Positions 26,932-36,993 are shown, counted from the first letter of the stretch. The stretch: 64,000 nucleotides of DNA from Aquiflexum balticum DSM 16537 (GCF_900176595.1 NZ_LT838813.1:3676001-3740000); one strand, 5' to 3'. Notes: generated by a model not told the origin, from the letters alone. Numbers and translations are program-made.

Positions 26932-28005
26932 TTATAGGATTACCATCTTTCCGGTCTTTACAGATTCATCGCATGCAAAAGCAATTCTAAGACTGTTCAA
27001 TGCGTCATCGAGGTGATCTGTAAGGTCCGTGTTATTTTGGATGGCTTTCAGAAAGAACTGCTGTTCACGGTTACACAATTCCTGATGATCGGGTTCATCT
27101 TTCATGTCTATCCATTCATTTTGATGGACAAAATTATTTTTGGCATCTATTTCGGCATGATGGATTTTGATACTTTCAGTTTTGGTATGGGAATCCACGT
27201 TATCGGATTTTCCTGCTGCAGCAGCTTCTTTTGCTACAATCGAAACGGCGCCTTTTGGACCAAAAACATCCTTGATAAAAAAGGCATTGTCTGAAACCAT
27301 GGGACCCCAACCTGCTTCATACCAACCCACAGAACCATCTTCAAACCTGATCTGCAGTTGCCCATAATTGTAATTGAATGCGGGAATTTCATCTGTAAGC
27401 CTTGCACCGATGGCAGACACGGAAATGGGTTTGGAACGTGTCATCTGACACATGACATCAATATAATGCACACCACAATCTACAATTGGACTGAGGCTTT
27501 CCATCAGGTTTTTGTGCACATCCCACATAAATCCATGACTTTGTTGGTTAAGGTTCATACGCATTACAAGAGGTTTGCCCAACTTTTGTGCTTCTTCAAT
27601 GAATCTTTCCCAGGAGGGGTGGTGGCGGAGGATGTAGCCTACCACAACTTTTTTATCGGCCTTTTTTGCCGCGTCAATGATATTTTGGGATCCTAAGACG
27701 GTATCAGCCAATGGCTTTTCTATAAAAATATGACAACCAGCTTCCAAAGCAGCTAAAGCCATTTTTTCATGGGTATCAGGGTAGGTGGAAATACAGACTG
27801 CATCGGGCCTGGTTTTTGAAAGAGCTGATTCAAAATCATCGAAAAGATCATAATTCGCTCCCAGTTTTTCATTCAGCTTGATTTTGCTTTCTCCCCTTGC
27901 CACCAAGCCGCAGATAGCAAATTCGGGCATTTGGTGGTAAGCAGTTGCATGGGAAGCTCCCATATTGCCACATCCTACTACGAGAATTCTTATTGGATCA
28001 GCCAT
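26932..28005 (-). CDS. Gfo/Idh/MocA family NAD(P)-dependent oxidoreductase
   Basis: A 357-residue protein with an N-terminal Rossmann fold (ILVVGCGNMGASHATAYHQM) and the family signature EKPLADTVLGSQ at about 117, then the C-terminal alpha/beta substrate domain with DCGVHYIDVM. Members oxidise or epimerise sugars and inositols; the substrate cannot be read from sequence. There is no signal peptide, so it is cytosolic. It lies alone between the AsmA-like gene and the TSP3 gene, with the AT-rich 316-bp gap behind it. Confidence 0.9.
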   Translation of the reverse strand: MADPIRILVVGCGNMGASHATAYHQMPEFAICGLVARGESKIKLNEKLGANYDLFDDFESALSKTRPDAVCISTYPDTHEKMALAALEAGCHIFIEKPLADTVLGSQNIIDAAKKADKKVVVGYILRHHPSWERFIEEAQKLGKPLVMRMNLNQQSHGFMWDVHKNLMESLSPIVDCGVHYIDVMCQMTRSKPISVSAIGARLTDEIPAFNYNYGQLQIRFEDGSVGWYEAGWGPMVSDNAFFIKDVFGPKGAVSIVAKEAAAAGKSDNVDSHTKTESIKIHHAEIDAKNNFVHQNEWIDMKDEPDHQELCNREQQFFLKAIQNNTDLTDHLDDALNSLRIAFACDESVKTGKMVIL

Positions 28006-28121
28006 ATCTGATATTTTATTTTAAAGATAAATGAATCGTGAATATGCGATTTTTTTTGGAAAAATGAAGGATTGTTGGTGTTTTGACTTTTCTATTTCAA
28101 CCATACCAAAAAGGTCATCAG

Positions 28122-28191
28122 TCTTGAATTTTCAATCTAAAATCTTAAGTCTTAAATCTACAATCTACAATCTAAGATCTTAAACCCTCAA
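28122..28191. repeat. Ten-unit heptamer array
   Basis: In-phase units TCTTGAA, TTTTCAA, TCTAAAA, TCTTAAG, TCTTAAA, TCTACAA, TCTACAA, TCTAAGA, TCTTAAA, CCCTCAA. The array ends two bases before the stop codon (28194-28196) of the AsmA-like gene. The complementary strand reads as TTTTAGA/CTTAAGA-like units, the same family as the array at 18305-18346. Confidence 0.82.
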
Positions 28192-28193
28192 AC

Positions 28194-31100
28194 CTAGTTT
28201 CCTTCAATCTCCCCTACAACATCTACATCTTTAACCTCTTCCAATTCATCCCCCTCGGTAATCTTCCCTATTTCCATATTGAAGTTCTCGGCATTACCGG
28301 TTATTTTGATCGGTATGCCAAAAATACCCAAAGGCGGTAAACCGAGCCTGAATGCTATACTCATATCCCCATCCAAACTTACCTGACCTTCAAATCTCGG
28401 ACGGAAACCTGCAATGCGCATCCTTGTCCGCTCGATGGTTATCAGATTATTGGCTATGCTGCTTTTAATACTCACATCTGCTAAATCAGGATCCTGAAGT
28501 TCCGAATTCTCCGTTCTGTTTGCGATGGTATTCATCAACTTAAAACCTTTGAGTTTAATGTTGTCCAAACCAAATACACCCTCACCCTTTATCGAAGGCA
28601 TTACAGGCTGCATATTGGCATCCAATCTTCCTGAAAGCTGATAATCCAGGGAAGCAGTACCTGTAGCATAAGCGGCTGCAGTGACTATTTCTTTGAACAT
28701 TGTAATCTCATTATATGCCCTTTGGATATCGAATGCTTTAGCTGTGATATTGTAATCAAATTCAGCATGATACGGGTTGATGGGATGATATTTGGCATCC
28801 ATCTTAAAATCTGCACCAATCATTTCGAATCCTGTCTTTTCCAAAGTCAAGAGCCCTTTATCAATGGTAATTTCACCTTTGAATTTTTTCAAAACAAAAT
28901 CATCATAAAGAATCGTGTCAACCTGTGCCGAAAAATTGAAATGGATGTTTTGAGGAATCATCACTACTCCATGTACCACGCCTATAGTATCTATAGTAGG
29001 ACTATCATTTTCAGCGAAAAACATAAAATCATTGATATTGATCTTGCCGCTATTGATTTCCAATTTTCCATTCAATTCCTCACCCGGATCTGATAGATAG
29101 TTTATGATATTGAATAAATAACCTTTGGCCCTGAACTCATTGTCCACATAATAGGCCAAAAAATCCTCTAATTGGATTTTATCCTGATCAATCTTGAATC
29201 TTCCGGAAAGAATATCTATTGGATAAGGAAACAATTCAGAATTGATCTGTATCTTCTCCATCTCCACAAATCCTTTGTTATCGAGATATTGTATCCTACT
29301 TTGTATGGCATCGCTTTGTCGGCCTTTGAGATTCAGGTCTGTGATTAAATAACCGTTGACGTCATGTCCATCAATCCCGAAAGTTCCATAAAGCTTTCCA
29401 AGGTCAATCCTTCCGGATGATTGGATGTCGTATTTGATATCATCCAGGTTTTCCAGATTGGCAGTCAATGAAAAAGGGTGGTCTACAAATCGGAAATGAA
29501 TGGGTTTAAGGTCAAATTTAAGGTCAGAATATGAACCTCTGTCACTCTGAATATCCAATTCAAGAGAAAGGTCCTCTATGGGATGCTCGGAATAGCTGGT
29601 TTTGATAAAACCCTCTCTCAGGTTTATTTTGGAATCCATGACCGGGAACAGTTTCTTTTCCGGTTCATAGCTTCCTTTGGCCTGAAGATCAATGTCAAAT
29701 AGGCCCTTGAGGATAAATCCTTCTTCCAAAGGATAAAACTTTTCTACCTCAGACAGGTTGAATTTAGTGGAAATTGCGGCATCAACATCCATTCCCTTCA
29801 GTTGCCCGATATTGAAATGCCCTTTGACAATATTATCCAACACACTGAATTGGAAATTTTCCAAGAAAATACCCATATTTTGATAGATACTGTCAGGAGC
29901 ACTGATACGAAGGTTCCATGAAATATTCTGAACAGGTTCAGGTAAATCAGTCCACTTAAAATAACCCTCTGAAAGTGTACTGATGAAATCAAAAACAGGG
30001 ATGCTTGCTGTTTCGTATTTAGGGTTTCGGAAAGTGCCGGGAATCTGCCTTTCACTGTAAATACCATTTGCACTGAAGTTCCATTTCAACCTGCCCTTCA
30101 TATCGTAGGCATATAAGCCTACAGCTTTGTCCAACAATCCCAAATCAACATCCGCAAGAAGATTGCTCTGAATAAATGCTGGATCTAGTCCATCTGTTTT
30201 GAAATGCCCCTTGAGGAATCCATCCCCTAAGCTGAAGTATATACTGTCCAGATCCAGTTTGGTTTTTTCAATGGAAAGTTCAGGAATGGTTATGTTAAAA
30301 TCCACATTCAGATCCTTGAGCGGAATAGTGGATTCTGAGTGATTGAGATAACCGTCATAGACCTTTAAGTTCAATAAAAGATTCGGCATAAGGTTTTCCG
30401 AAGGCAAATACAAGCCTTGTAAAGAACCTCTGAGGTCTCCTTTCCCCCTGACTTTGGTTTCCTTCAGCCAAGGATACATGTCCTCAGGTACCAGGCTGAG
30501 CATATCTTTAAATTTGGAGTCAACTGACTCAAGAATGAAATTCATGTCATATCCTCCGCTGAGAAATTCCAGCTTGCCTACAAAATCCACCGGAAGATCA
30601 TTGATTTTGAGATGGTTTCTTTCAAAAGTCAAAGCAGTTGATTCCGTATTGATTTTGGTTTTCAAATTGGCTGTTATTCTTTTTTTGGCAAAATATGGAA
30701 TGCCTTCATATGAGAGTTCAAAGCTTGGAATTTTCAGGTTACTGCTTAAATCAAAAATTTCATTTTCAAGCTTTCCCTTTCCCGAATAGTCAAAATTCTC
30801 TGCCGAAAAAGAAAAGTCCAGACCTGAATCCTTGTAAAAAACCGAACTGTTCAGAAGTTTGATGCTTTTGATTTCGACCCTTAAACTGGTACTATCCGTT
30901 TCGGAAGTTTCTTGTTGGGTTTCCTGAGTGGACTTAAATATATCATAATTGGGATTCCCCAATTCGTCCATCAGAACATTGATTCTGGCATCTTTGAGGT
31001 AAATGCCATTGACCTGTATATTGTCACCCAACAGGGAAATCAATTTGATTCCAAAGGAAAGGTCTTTTGTATAAACCAAAGTGTCTATTTCAAATCCTTC

Positions 31101-31343
31101 TTTTCCCAAGATCAACAATTCATCCAACGAAACGGTCAGACTTGGAAAGTGCCTGAAAAATGTCAGGTTGATATTCTGAAAAGAAAGACCGGTTTGTACC
31201 TGTTCATTCAAATAGTCTTGCGCAATGCTGTTGATTTTTTCCTTGAAAAAAAAAGGGAGCAAAACCATAAATGCCAAAATAAGAGCAATTGCAAATCCGA
31301 AAATTTTTAAAAAGACAAGCTTTTTGAATTCGGTTATTTTCAT
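28194..31343 (-). CDS. AsmA family protein
   Basis: A 1049-residue protein with one N-terminal membrane anchor (FGFAIALILAFMVLLPFFF) and a long repetitive beta-rich periplasmic part. The opening (FFFKEKINSIAQDYLNEQV) and the C-terminal conserved block IKLKGFKLMNTIANRTENSE ... ISIAFRLGLPPLGIFGIP match AsmA-like proteins of Bacteroidetes. Such proteins are inner membrane proteins with a predicted bridge-like fold, implicated in phospholipid transport or outer membrane assembly; that role here is inference. It stands as a single gene, about 100 bp from the cyclophilin gene. Confidence 0.88.
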   Translation of the reverse strand: MKITEFKKLVFLKIFGFAIALILAFMVLLPFFFKEKINSIAQDYLNEQVQTGLSFQNINLTFFRHFPSLTVSLDELLILGKEGFEIDTLVYTKDLSFGIKLISLLGDNIQVNGIYLKDARINVLMDELGNPNYDIFKSTQETQQETSETDSTSLRVEIKSIKLLNSSVFYKDSGLDFSFSAENFDYSGKGKLENEIFDLSSNLKIPSFELSYEGIPYFAKKRITANLKTKINTESTALTFERNHLKINDLPVDFVGKLEFLSGGYDMNFILESVDSKFKDMLSLVPEDMYPWLKETKVRGKGDLRGSLQGLYLPSENLMPNLLLNLKVYDGYLNHSESTIPLKDLNVDFNITIPELSIEKTKLDLDSIYFSLGDGFLKGHFKTDGLDPAFIQSNLLADVDLGLLDKAVGLYAYDMKGRLKWNFSANGIYSERQIPGTFRNPKYETASIPVFDFISTLSEGYFKWTDLPEPVQNISWNLRISAPDSIYQNMGIFLENFQFSVLDNIVKGHFNIGQLKGMDVDAAISTKFNLSEVEKFYPLEEGFILKGLFDIDLQAKGSYEPEKKLFPVMDSKINLREGFIKTSYSEHPIEDLSLELDIQSDRGSYSDLKFDLKPIHFRFVDHPFSLTANLENLDDIKYDIQSSGRIDLGKLYGTFGIDGHDVNGYLITDLNLKGRQSDAIQSRIQYLDNKGFVEMEKIQINSELFPYPIDILSGRFKIDQDKIQLEDFLAYYVDNEFRAKGYLFNIINYLSDPGEELNGKLEINSGKININDFMFFAENDSPTIDTIGVVHGVVMIPQNIHFNFSAQVDTILYDDFVLKKFKGEITIDKGLLTLEKTGFEMIGADFKMDAKYHPINPYHAEFDYNITAKAFDIQRAYNEITMFKEIVTAAAYATGTASLDYQLSGRLDANMQPVMPSIKGEGVFGLDNIKLKGFKLMNTIANRTENSELQDPDLADVSIKSSIANNLITIERTRMRIAGFRPRFEGQVSLDGDMSIAFRLGLPPLGIFGIPIKITGNAENFNMEIGKITEGDELEEVKDVDVVGEIEGN

Positions 31344-31441
31344 GTTTTGAGAGATTGAAACAAAGACTGTAAGGAATTACACTTTGGGCAAAGATTTATG
31401 CTATAAAAATAAGAGAGAAACAGCGCAAATTTATTTCCTGC

Positions 31442-32014
31442 CTAAAAATTAATTAAATCTTCAATTTGGGCTTTGGTAAGTCGTACTATTTTTACTTTCA
31501 GCGTAATCGGGGTGAGGGGTTCGTCTTTTTCGTCTCTCTTTACAAAAACAATTTTGTCTATGACATCCATACCTTTGATAACCTGACCAAAGACCGTGTA
31601 ATCGCCATCCAATCTATGGAGACCGTCCTTGTTTTGGACAATATAAAATTGGCATCGGGCCGAAAGTTTGTCAGGATTGCCGTCTCTTCCTGCACCTACT
31701 GCTCCATACACATGTGTGATACCTCTGACAAATTCCGGTTCCAACAGGTACTCAGGATCATTGAATCCCTCTTCTGTATCCGGACACCCGCCTTGGGCCA
31801 CAAAATTGGGAATTACCCTGTTGAATGTCAGTGAATCCCAATAACCCGCCTCTGCAAGTTGGATAAAGCTTTCCCTGTGTTTTGGGGTTTCGTCAAACAG
31901 GCGGATATAAACCTTTCCCTGAGGGGTTTCAATCAATCCTATGGGTTGGGTTTGGGCAGAGGTGGTTTCAACAAACCACAAAACTACCAGGGTGAGTAGA
32001 GGAATGAATTTCAT
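31442..32014 (-). CDS. Exported cyclophilin-type peptidyl-prolyl isomerase
   Basis: A 190-residue protein with a signal peptide (MKFIPLLTLVVLWFVETTSAQ) and a compact cyclophilin domain: GKVYIRLFDETPKHRESF, NRVIPNFVAQGGCPDTEEG, ARCQFYIVQN and TVFGQVIKGMDVIDKI. The catalytic arginine (NRVIPNF) and the phenylalanine of the FYIV strand are present; the usual FFIT is FYIV. It probably assists folding of exported proteins in the periplasm. Confidence 0.93.
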   Translation of the reverse strand: MKFIPLLTLVVLWFVETTSAQTQPIGLIETPQGKVYIRLFDETPKHRESFIQLAEAGYWDSLTFNRVIPNFVAQGGCPDTEEGFNDPEYLLEPEFVRGITHVYGAVGAGRDGNPDKLSARCQFYIVQNKDGLHRLDGDYTVFGQVIKGMDVIDKIVFVKRDEKDEPLTPITLKVKIVRLTKAQIEDLINF

Positions 32015-32406
32015 GGATTTAAATATAAGGGTAAAAAAAGGGAAAATAAAAAATGTGAGGGGGGAAGAGGAGGGTGGATGTAGAAAGATTGGGGAATTTG
32101 GAGAATTTGGGACAAATTATGTCAAATGGAAAAATACCCTGTTTCGGGTATTTTTTTATTTTAATTAATAGGGTAGTTTGAGCGATGATAGAAAATTAAA
32201 AAAGACGACCCCGAAAGATTAAATCCATCGGGGCCCTCTTAAATGTTTTCACAAAGGAAAAAACTCTTTATTAGAAATGCACTAAGAAGTAATTCCCATA
32301 TGAAGATATCAATTTATTCACTTTTTGTTTTTTTCAATTGAATTCATGAATCTCCCTACGTTCGATTTGAGAGTAATTCCAATTTCCTTTTTTTTGACTC
32401 CGCAGC
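32015..32406. other. Intergenic region with two hairpins
   Basis: 392 bp without a gene. It starts with a purine-rich stretch (32035-32110), then holds the hairpin at 32131-32155 and a second stem CCCCGA (32209-32214) with TCGGGG (32228-32233), followed by AT-rich DNA up to the acyltransferase stop. Confidence 0.7.
32131..32157. terminator. Hairpin terminator AAAATACCC/GGGTATTTTT
   Basis: Stem AAAATACCC with GGGTATTTT, loop TGTTTC, then a T run on the plus strand; the A run on the other side gives weak bidirectionality. It lies upstream of the cyclophilin gene and downstream of nothing on the plus strand, so its client transcript is unclear. Confidence 0.5.
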
Positions 32407-33549
32407 TTATACAATCGAAAACCGCTGTTTTTTTTGATTGACTACAGGGTTGGCGTACATGGCCAGGAAATTTTCCACTGCTACGGAATCATTTTGGTCC
32501 ACTCCTTTGTGGAATCTAGCTTCAAAATAGGCTTTTTCGGCGGAGCTGTATTTATCCTTGAATTCATCGGTTTGATACAGCAGGTCATAGGCGATGTACT
32601 TGGTCGGCCAAAGTTTGTATCCGGACACAATTTGATCATCAATCAGGTCTGCCAGGGCTTTCAATTGCTTGGCAGGGCCTGAGATTTTTTTACTGATTTG
32701 CGCTATCTGACCGGTGAGTAAATCCCCGATATGGATATGGATCCGGTTCTTTTGTCCCAATATCCCACTGAGCAAAGTATGGAAATCTTCGTTTTCTCCT
32801 TTGACATAGGATTCTGAACGCGCTTTTGCCAGTAGCTCTGGCATTTTCAATATATCTGTCGGATCATATTCATAGGAAATGCTTACAGGTACGACATTCA
32901 GTTTTTTGAAATAGTCCAACAGACTTTCTCCCTGATCTGAGGCCATGGCGATCATTTTGAGGACACCTTTGTGGGTCATGTCATTACCGTCTTTGGTCCG
33001 GCCTTCCCTTTGGGCTATCCAAACAGACCTGTTTTCCCTCAATAATGATTTGCCTATGTATTCGGATATCAACTTTGAACTATCGAGCAGTTCCCGGGAG
33101 GGAAGTCCTCTTTTGATGATAAAACTTCTGGTCAGCCTGGCCAATGTTCTCAGAAATTGCTTTTTGACCAGATTGTCACCGATGGCAGAAGTGGTCATGG
33201 ATAAACCATGCTCGTACAGACAGGTATTGAGAAGGGAAGTATCGAGGATGATATCCCTGTGATTGGATATAAAGAGATAGGAAGTGTTTTTTGAAAGTTT
33301 TTCAAATCCTGAGGTACTCAATCCGTTTGAACTGCTTTCCAGTACCCTTTTGACACCAGGATAGATAAAATTGATCTGGAAGTCCCGGATAGAATGGCAA
33401 TGAAGCAAAAGGTCCTTCCAATATTCGTCATTTTTATCCGGAAAGGTATAATTCATCATAGCCTTGAGCATGGGGTGGTCAATGATTTCCCTGATAGCTT
33501 GATTTACTTCTGTATCGTAATACGGTCTTATATCTTCAAATGGAGACAT
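32407..33549 (-). CDS. 1-acyl-glycerol-3-phosphate acyltransferase-like protein (PlsC domain)
   Basis: About 380 residues from MSPFEDIRPYYDTEV; the ATG eight codons earlier (33573) is possible but less family-like. The acyltransferase motif is LFISNHRDIILDTSLLN: the histidine and aspartate are spaced H-x5-D (or H-x-D) rather than the usual H-x4-D. A second motif AQREGRTKDGND corresponds to the EGxR-type glycerophosphate site. No membrane segment is obvious. It is probably in phospholipid or lipid A type acyl transfer; the exact substrate is unknown. Confidence 0.82.
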   Translation of the reverse strand: MSPFEDIRPYYDTEVNQAIREIIDHPMLKAMMNYTFPDKNDEYWKDLLLHCHSIRDFQINFIYPGVKRVLESSSNGLSTSGFEKLSKNTSYLFISNHRDIILDTSLLNTCLYEHGLSMTTSAIGDNLVKKQFLRTLARLTRSFIIKRGLPSRELLDSSKLISEYIGKSLLRENRSVWIAQREGRTKDGNDMTHKGVLKMIAMASDQGESLLDYFKKLNVVPVSISYEYDPTDILKMPELLAKARSESYVKGENEDFHTLLSGILGQKNRIHIHIGDLLTGQIAQISKKISGPAKQLKALADLIDDQIVSGYKLWPTKYIAYDLLYQTDEFKDKYSSAEKAYFEARFHKGVDQNDSVAVENFLAMYANPVVNQKKQRFSIV

Positions 33550-33803
33550 TTTCACTGGGTTGATGAAGTGCAAAGAAAGTAAATTTTGGGCAAATAGGAC
33601 GATTGTTTGGATGTATCCTTATTCAAATCTATTTATTTTAAGGATAGGGGATCGGACAGAAAAAAACAGAAGCAATGCTACTAGACCGGATGATCACTTT
33701 TAATGTTGTTTTGAAGGCTTTGAACAGTAAAAGTTAAAAAAAAAAGATTTTTCAACAAAGTGAAAATTTCTATTACATTTGATGCGGTTTTCGTAAGGTA
33801 TTT

Positions 33804-34169
33804 GTGAAAAAATCAAAATTAGCATTCTTGTTGCTGATTGTTCTCTTTGGAGTACAGGGATGGACATTTGGAAGCCTATCCATTCCTGAAAGACTTCCTT
33901 GCGGGATAAATCATTTTTCTGCTGAATCGGTTTATTCTGCCGGTCAAAAATCAAAAATGACAGCTGATCAAAAAGCTGATGTTTTACATTCGATTAACTT
34001 CTTTAATTTTTTGTCAAAAGAAAAAACAGATGAGCAACATTTTACAACTGTTGTTCCTTTCTTTTTTCGAAATAAAATTAAGCTGGAAACTTCTCTGAAT
34101 GCGGTTTTTTACCTCTTGAGATTTTCGTTTACTCTGGATTGCCTTTATCCCTATTTTTTCTTTTTCTGA
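33804..34169 (+). CDS. Small secreted protein of unknown function
   Basis: 121 residues from a GTG start, with a convincing signal peptide (MKKSKLAFLLLIVLFGVQGWTFGS). The mature part has no recognised domain; a KSKMTADQKADVLHSINFF stretch and the VVPFFFRNKIKLE segment are the only features. It lies 87 bp upstream of the transporter gene, same strand. The signal peptide argues for a real gene, but the base composition of the 3' half is unusual (a phenylalanine run at the end). Confidence 0.5.
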   Translation: MKKSKLAFLLLIVLFGVQGWTFGSLSIPERLPCGINHFSAESVYSAGQKSKMTADQKADVLHSINFFNFLSKEKTDEQHFTTVVPFFFRNKIKLETSLNAVFYLLRFSFTLDCLYPYFFFF

Positions 34170-34255
34170 CAGAATTCGTTGACCATTTTTCATTGCTGAG
34201 ATATTATCTCTTACAACTTTCAGTATAAATCTGATAATTAAAATCACTATCCTTT

Positions 34256-35938
34256 ATGGAAAATAAGTTAATACCTAAAGAGGCTTGGGGCACCAGGTTA
34301 GGGCTTATCTTGGCCATGGCCGGAAATGCCGTCGGTCTGGGAAACTTCTTGAGATTCCCTGTTCAGGCAGTTCAAAATGGGGGAGGTTCATTTATGATTC
34401 CCTATTTGGTTTGTTTTTTATTGATGGGAATTCCGCTTTTACTAATAGAATGGTCTTCTGGTAGATTTGGGGGAAAATTCAACAACCACAGTACTCCCTA
34501 CATCATGGATGGAATGGGAAAAGCGAGGATTTGGAAATATGTAGGTGTATTTGGGATTTTTACCAATATCGCTGTGGCGGCATATTACACTTACATTGAA
34601 TCATGGAGTTTGGTATATGTGTTGCATTCTGTTTGGGGTACGTTTGAGGGAATGACTCAATCAGAAATAGCCAATTTTTTCACCTCATACGTGGACGTAT
34701 TTACCACCAGTACCGGAATACCATTTGAAGCAGTGTTCTTCTATGTACTGGTATTGGTCTTAAACATATTTATCCTTTCCAAAGGATTGGGTGGAATTGA
34801 AAAAGTGGCCAAAATAGGGATGCCTTTACTGATATTGTTTGGGATGATTTTGGCGATTCGAGGTTTGACTTTGGGTGAATCCGGCAAATCAGAACTTTTT
34901 CCGGAGGCCAATGCCTGGGATGGACTGAATTTTCTTTGGACTCCGCAATTTGATTCCTTGACCAACCCAAAAGTTTGGCTGGCAGCCGCGGGACAAATAT
35001 TCTTTACTTTGTCTGTAGGTATGGGTACGATTCAATGTTACGCCGCATATATCAAAGCGAATGAAGATATTGCTTTGAATGCCGTATCGGCAGGTTTTAT
35101 GAACGAGTTTGTTGAAGTGGTACTTGGTAGCAGTATTGTGATTCCCATTGCAGCAGGATATTTAGGCCTGGATTGGGTTTTGGAAAATGCTGGATTTGGA
35201 ATGGCCTTTCAAACTATGCCTTTTCTCTTTCAACAATGGGGTGAAATTGCTGCGGCATTTTCCGGGGTTTTATGGTTTGGACTTTTGTTTTTTGCAGGGA
35301 TCACATCCTCATTGGCCATGGGAACACCTTGGATGGGTTTTATGATAGATGAATTTGGATGGGGAAATACTAAGGGTGCCTGGTCATTTGGAGCCATGGC
35401 TTTGATAATGGGTTTGCCTACGGTATTACTTTACCAATATGGTGTTTTCGATGAATATGATTATTGGGCTGGAACAGTCAGCCTGGTAGTTTTTGCCTTG
35501 CTAGAGGCGGTGTTATTTTCTTGGGTTTTCGGTATCAACAAAGGCTGGAATGAAATCAATGAAGGTTCAGATATCAAGATTCCCCAGGTCTATAAATTCA
35601 TCATAAAATACATTACACCCCTATTGTTGCTCATGGTTTTTTTGAGTGCTTTGATTACCCCTTTTCAAAACGAATGGGCGGAGAACATATCAAGTGTAAT
35701 GAATGGTGGAAATTGGGTTTTGGACAATAGTTCTTTAATTAAAAATATATCCAATTATGGACTAAATGAAGAACTTAATACTGCCGTAAATGAAACTGAA
35801 AAAGATTTTCTTGAAAGAAAAAAATTCTATATCAATTTGGCCAGAATTCTTTTGATAAGTTTGTTTGGGTTTATCTGTTTTCTGGTCTATTTATCAAATC
35901 AAAAACGCATAAAAGAAGGGAGGAAAAATTATGAATAA
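34256..35938 (+). CDS. Sodium-dependent transporter (NSS/SNF family)
   Basis: A 560-residue membrane protein with the 12-helix LeuT-type fold. The family opening WGTRLGLILAMAGNAVGLGNFLRFP is at about residues 10-34, including the sodium-site GNAVGLGN; PYLVCFLLMGIPLLLIEWSSGRFGG follows. It is probably a Na+-coupled amino acid symporter; the substrate is not decided. Its last codons overlap the start of a 33-codon ORF that resembles the small companion subunits of this family. Confidence 0.93.
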   Translation: MENKLIPKEAWGTRLGLILAMAGNAVGLGNFLRFPVQAVQNGGGSFMIPYLVCFLLMGIPLLLIEWSSGRFGGKFNNHSTPYIMDGMGKARIWKYVGVFGIFTNIAVAAYYTYIESWSLVYVLHSVWGTFEGMTQSEIANFFTSYVDVFTTSTGIPFEAVFFYVLVLVLNIFILSKGLGGIEKVAKIGMPLLILFGMILAIRGLTLGESGKSELFPEANAWDGLNFLWTPQFDSLTNPKVWLAAAGQIFFTLSVGMGTIQCYAAYIKANEDIALNAVSAGFMNEFVEVVLGSSIVIPIAAGYLGLDWVLENAGFGMAFQTMPFLFQQWGEIAAAFSGVLWFGLLFFAGITSSLAMGTPWMGFMIDEFGWGNTKGAWSFGAMALIMGLPTVLLYQYGVFDEYDYWAGTVSLVVFALLEAVLFSWVFGINKGWNEINEGSDIKIPQVYKFIIKYITPLLLLMVFLSALITPFQNEWAENISSVMNGGNWVLDNSSLIKNISNYGLNEELNTAVNETEKDFLERKKFYINLARILLISLFGFICFLVYLSNQKRIKEGRKNYE

Positions 35939-36032
35939 CATAGCATTGCTAATGCTTCTGGTCACACATGGATCTGTTACCGCAGTCACTTTATATTTTC
36001 TTTACAAAGTAATGAATTCACCTCGGAAATGA
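35931..36032 (+). CDS. Tiny membrane protein, putative NSS transporter small subunit
   Basis: A 33-residue ORF: MNNIALLMLLVTHGSVTAVT followed by LYFLYKVMNSPRK. It has one hydrophobic helix and a basic tail. Its ATG lies within the last three codons of the transporter gene (8-bp overlap), preceded by AGGGAGG, a strong Shine-Dalgarno that is unusual in Bacteroidetes. Methionine/alanine NSS transporters of other bacteria have one-helix partner subunits of similar size, so a companion subunit is the likely role. It is below usual ORF length cut-offs. Confidence 0.65.
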   Translation: MNNIALLMLLVTHGSVTAVTLYFLYKVMNSPRK

Positions 36033-36246
36033 TTCTTCTTTTTAAATTTTGAGGGATTCATCAACATGAGCTCTGGATTAATCAGAAATTGGGTCTTTTA
36101 TGTTTGCAAAAAAAATGACTGTCGGGCATTAAATTTGAGTTGTGATTTAGGCTAAATTGGATCTTTAAATCAAATTAATAATAATCAGGAAAGTCAAACT
36201 GATTACCTTTAAATATTACTAACCCTATTAAAAAATAAATAAATAA

Positions 36247-36993
36247 ATGGAAATTTTCCTTTTAACAGAAACTTGGATTGCGTTAGCCACATTGACATTC
36301 CTTGAAATTGTCTTGGGGGTGGATAACATTATATTCATATCCATTATCTCCAATAAACTTCCTGAAAATCAGCAAGAAAAAGCCAGAATACTTGGGCTGG
36401 CATTCGCTATGATCTTTCGGATTGGTTTATTGCTTGGGATATCTTATATCATCAAATTCAATGAACCATTGATAACTGTTTTTGATTTTGATCTGAGTGG
36501 AAAAGATTTGATTTTGGCATTTGGAGGTCTGTTTCTTTTGTTCAAATCAACTTTGGAGATTCATCATAAAATGGAAGGGAAAGCCGAAGAGGTAAAAGCA
36601 AATACAGCCCAAGGTCTTTCTCAAGTAATTTTTCAAATTATTTTATTGGATGTGATCTTTTCATTCGACAGTATCTTGACCGCAGTAGGATTGGTGGATG
36701 AGGTGATTGTGATGATTGTTGCGGTAGTCATCGCTATGATTGTAATGATGGTCTTTGCAGGTAGGATCAGCAAGTTTATCAATAAGAACCCAACTCTTCA
36801 GGTATTGGCTTTGTCTTTTTTGATACTGATAGGATTTATGTTGTTGGTGGAAGGATTTCATGTTGAAGTTCCAAAAGGTTACATCTATTTTGCGGTATTC
36901 TTTTCTCTAAGTGTAGAATTGGTCAATATGCGAATTAGGAGGAATATTGAAGGAAAAAAAGTCAAACTCAACCCAAGGATTGTGCAGAAATAA
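36247..36993 (+). CDS. TerC family integral membrane protein
   Basis: A 248-residue protein with about seven membrane segments and the TerC signatures FLEIVLGVDNIIFISI (near 20-35) and QIILLDVIFSFDSILTAVG (about 126-144), with the conserved acidic residues in membrane segments. TerC proteins are linked to metal ion, especially manganese, export and to tellurite resistance. There is 214 bp after the small subunit ORF, and no other resistance genes are nearby. Confidence 0.92.
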   Translation: MEIFLLTETWIALATLTFLEIVLGVDNIIFISIISNKLPENQQEKARILGLAFAMIFRIGLLLGISYIIKFNEPLITVFDFDLSGKDLILAFGGLFLLFKSTLEIHHKMEGKAEEVKANTAQGLSQVIFQIILLDVIFSFDSILTAVGLVDEVIVMIVAVVIAMIVMMVFAGRISKFINKNPTLQVLALSFLILIGFMLLVEGFHVEVPKGYIYFAVFFSLSVELVNMRIRRNIEGKKVKLNPRIVQK

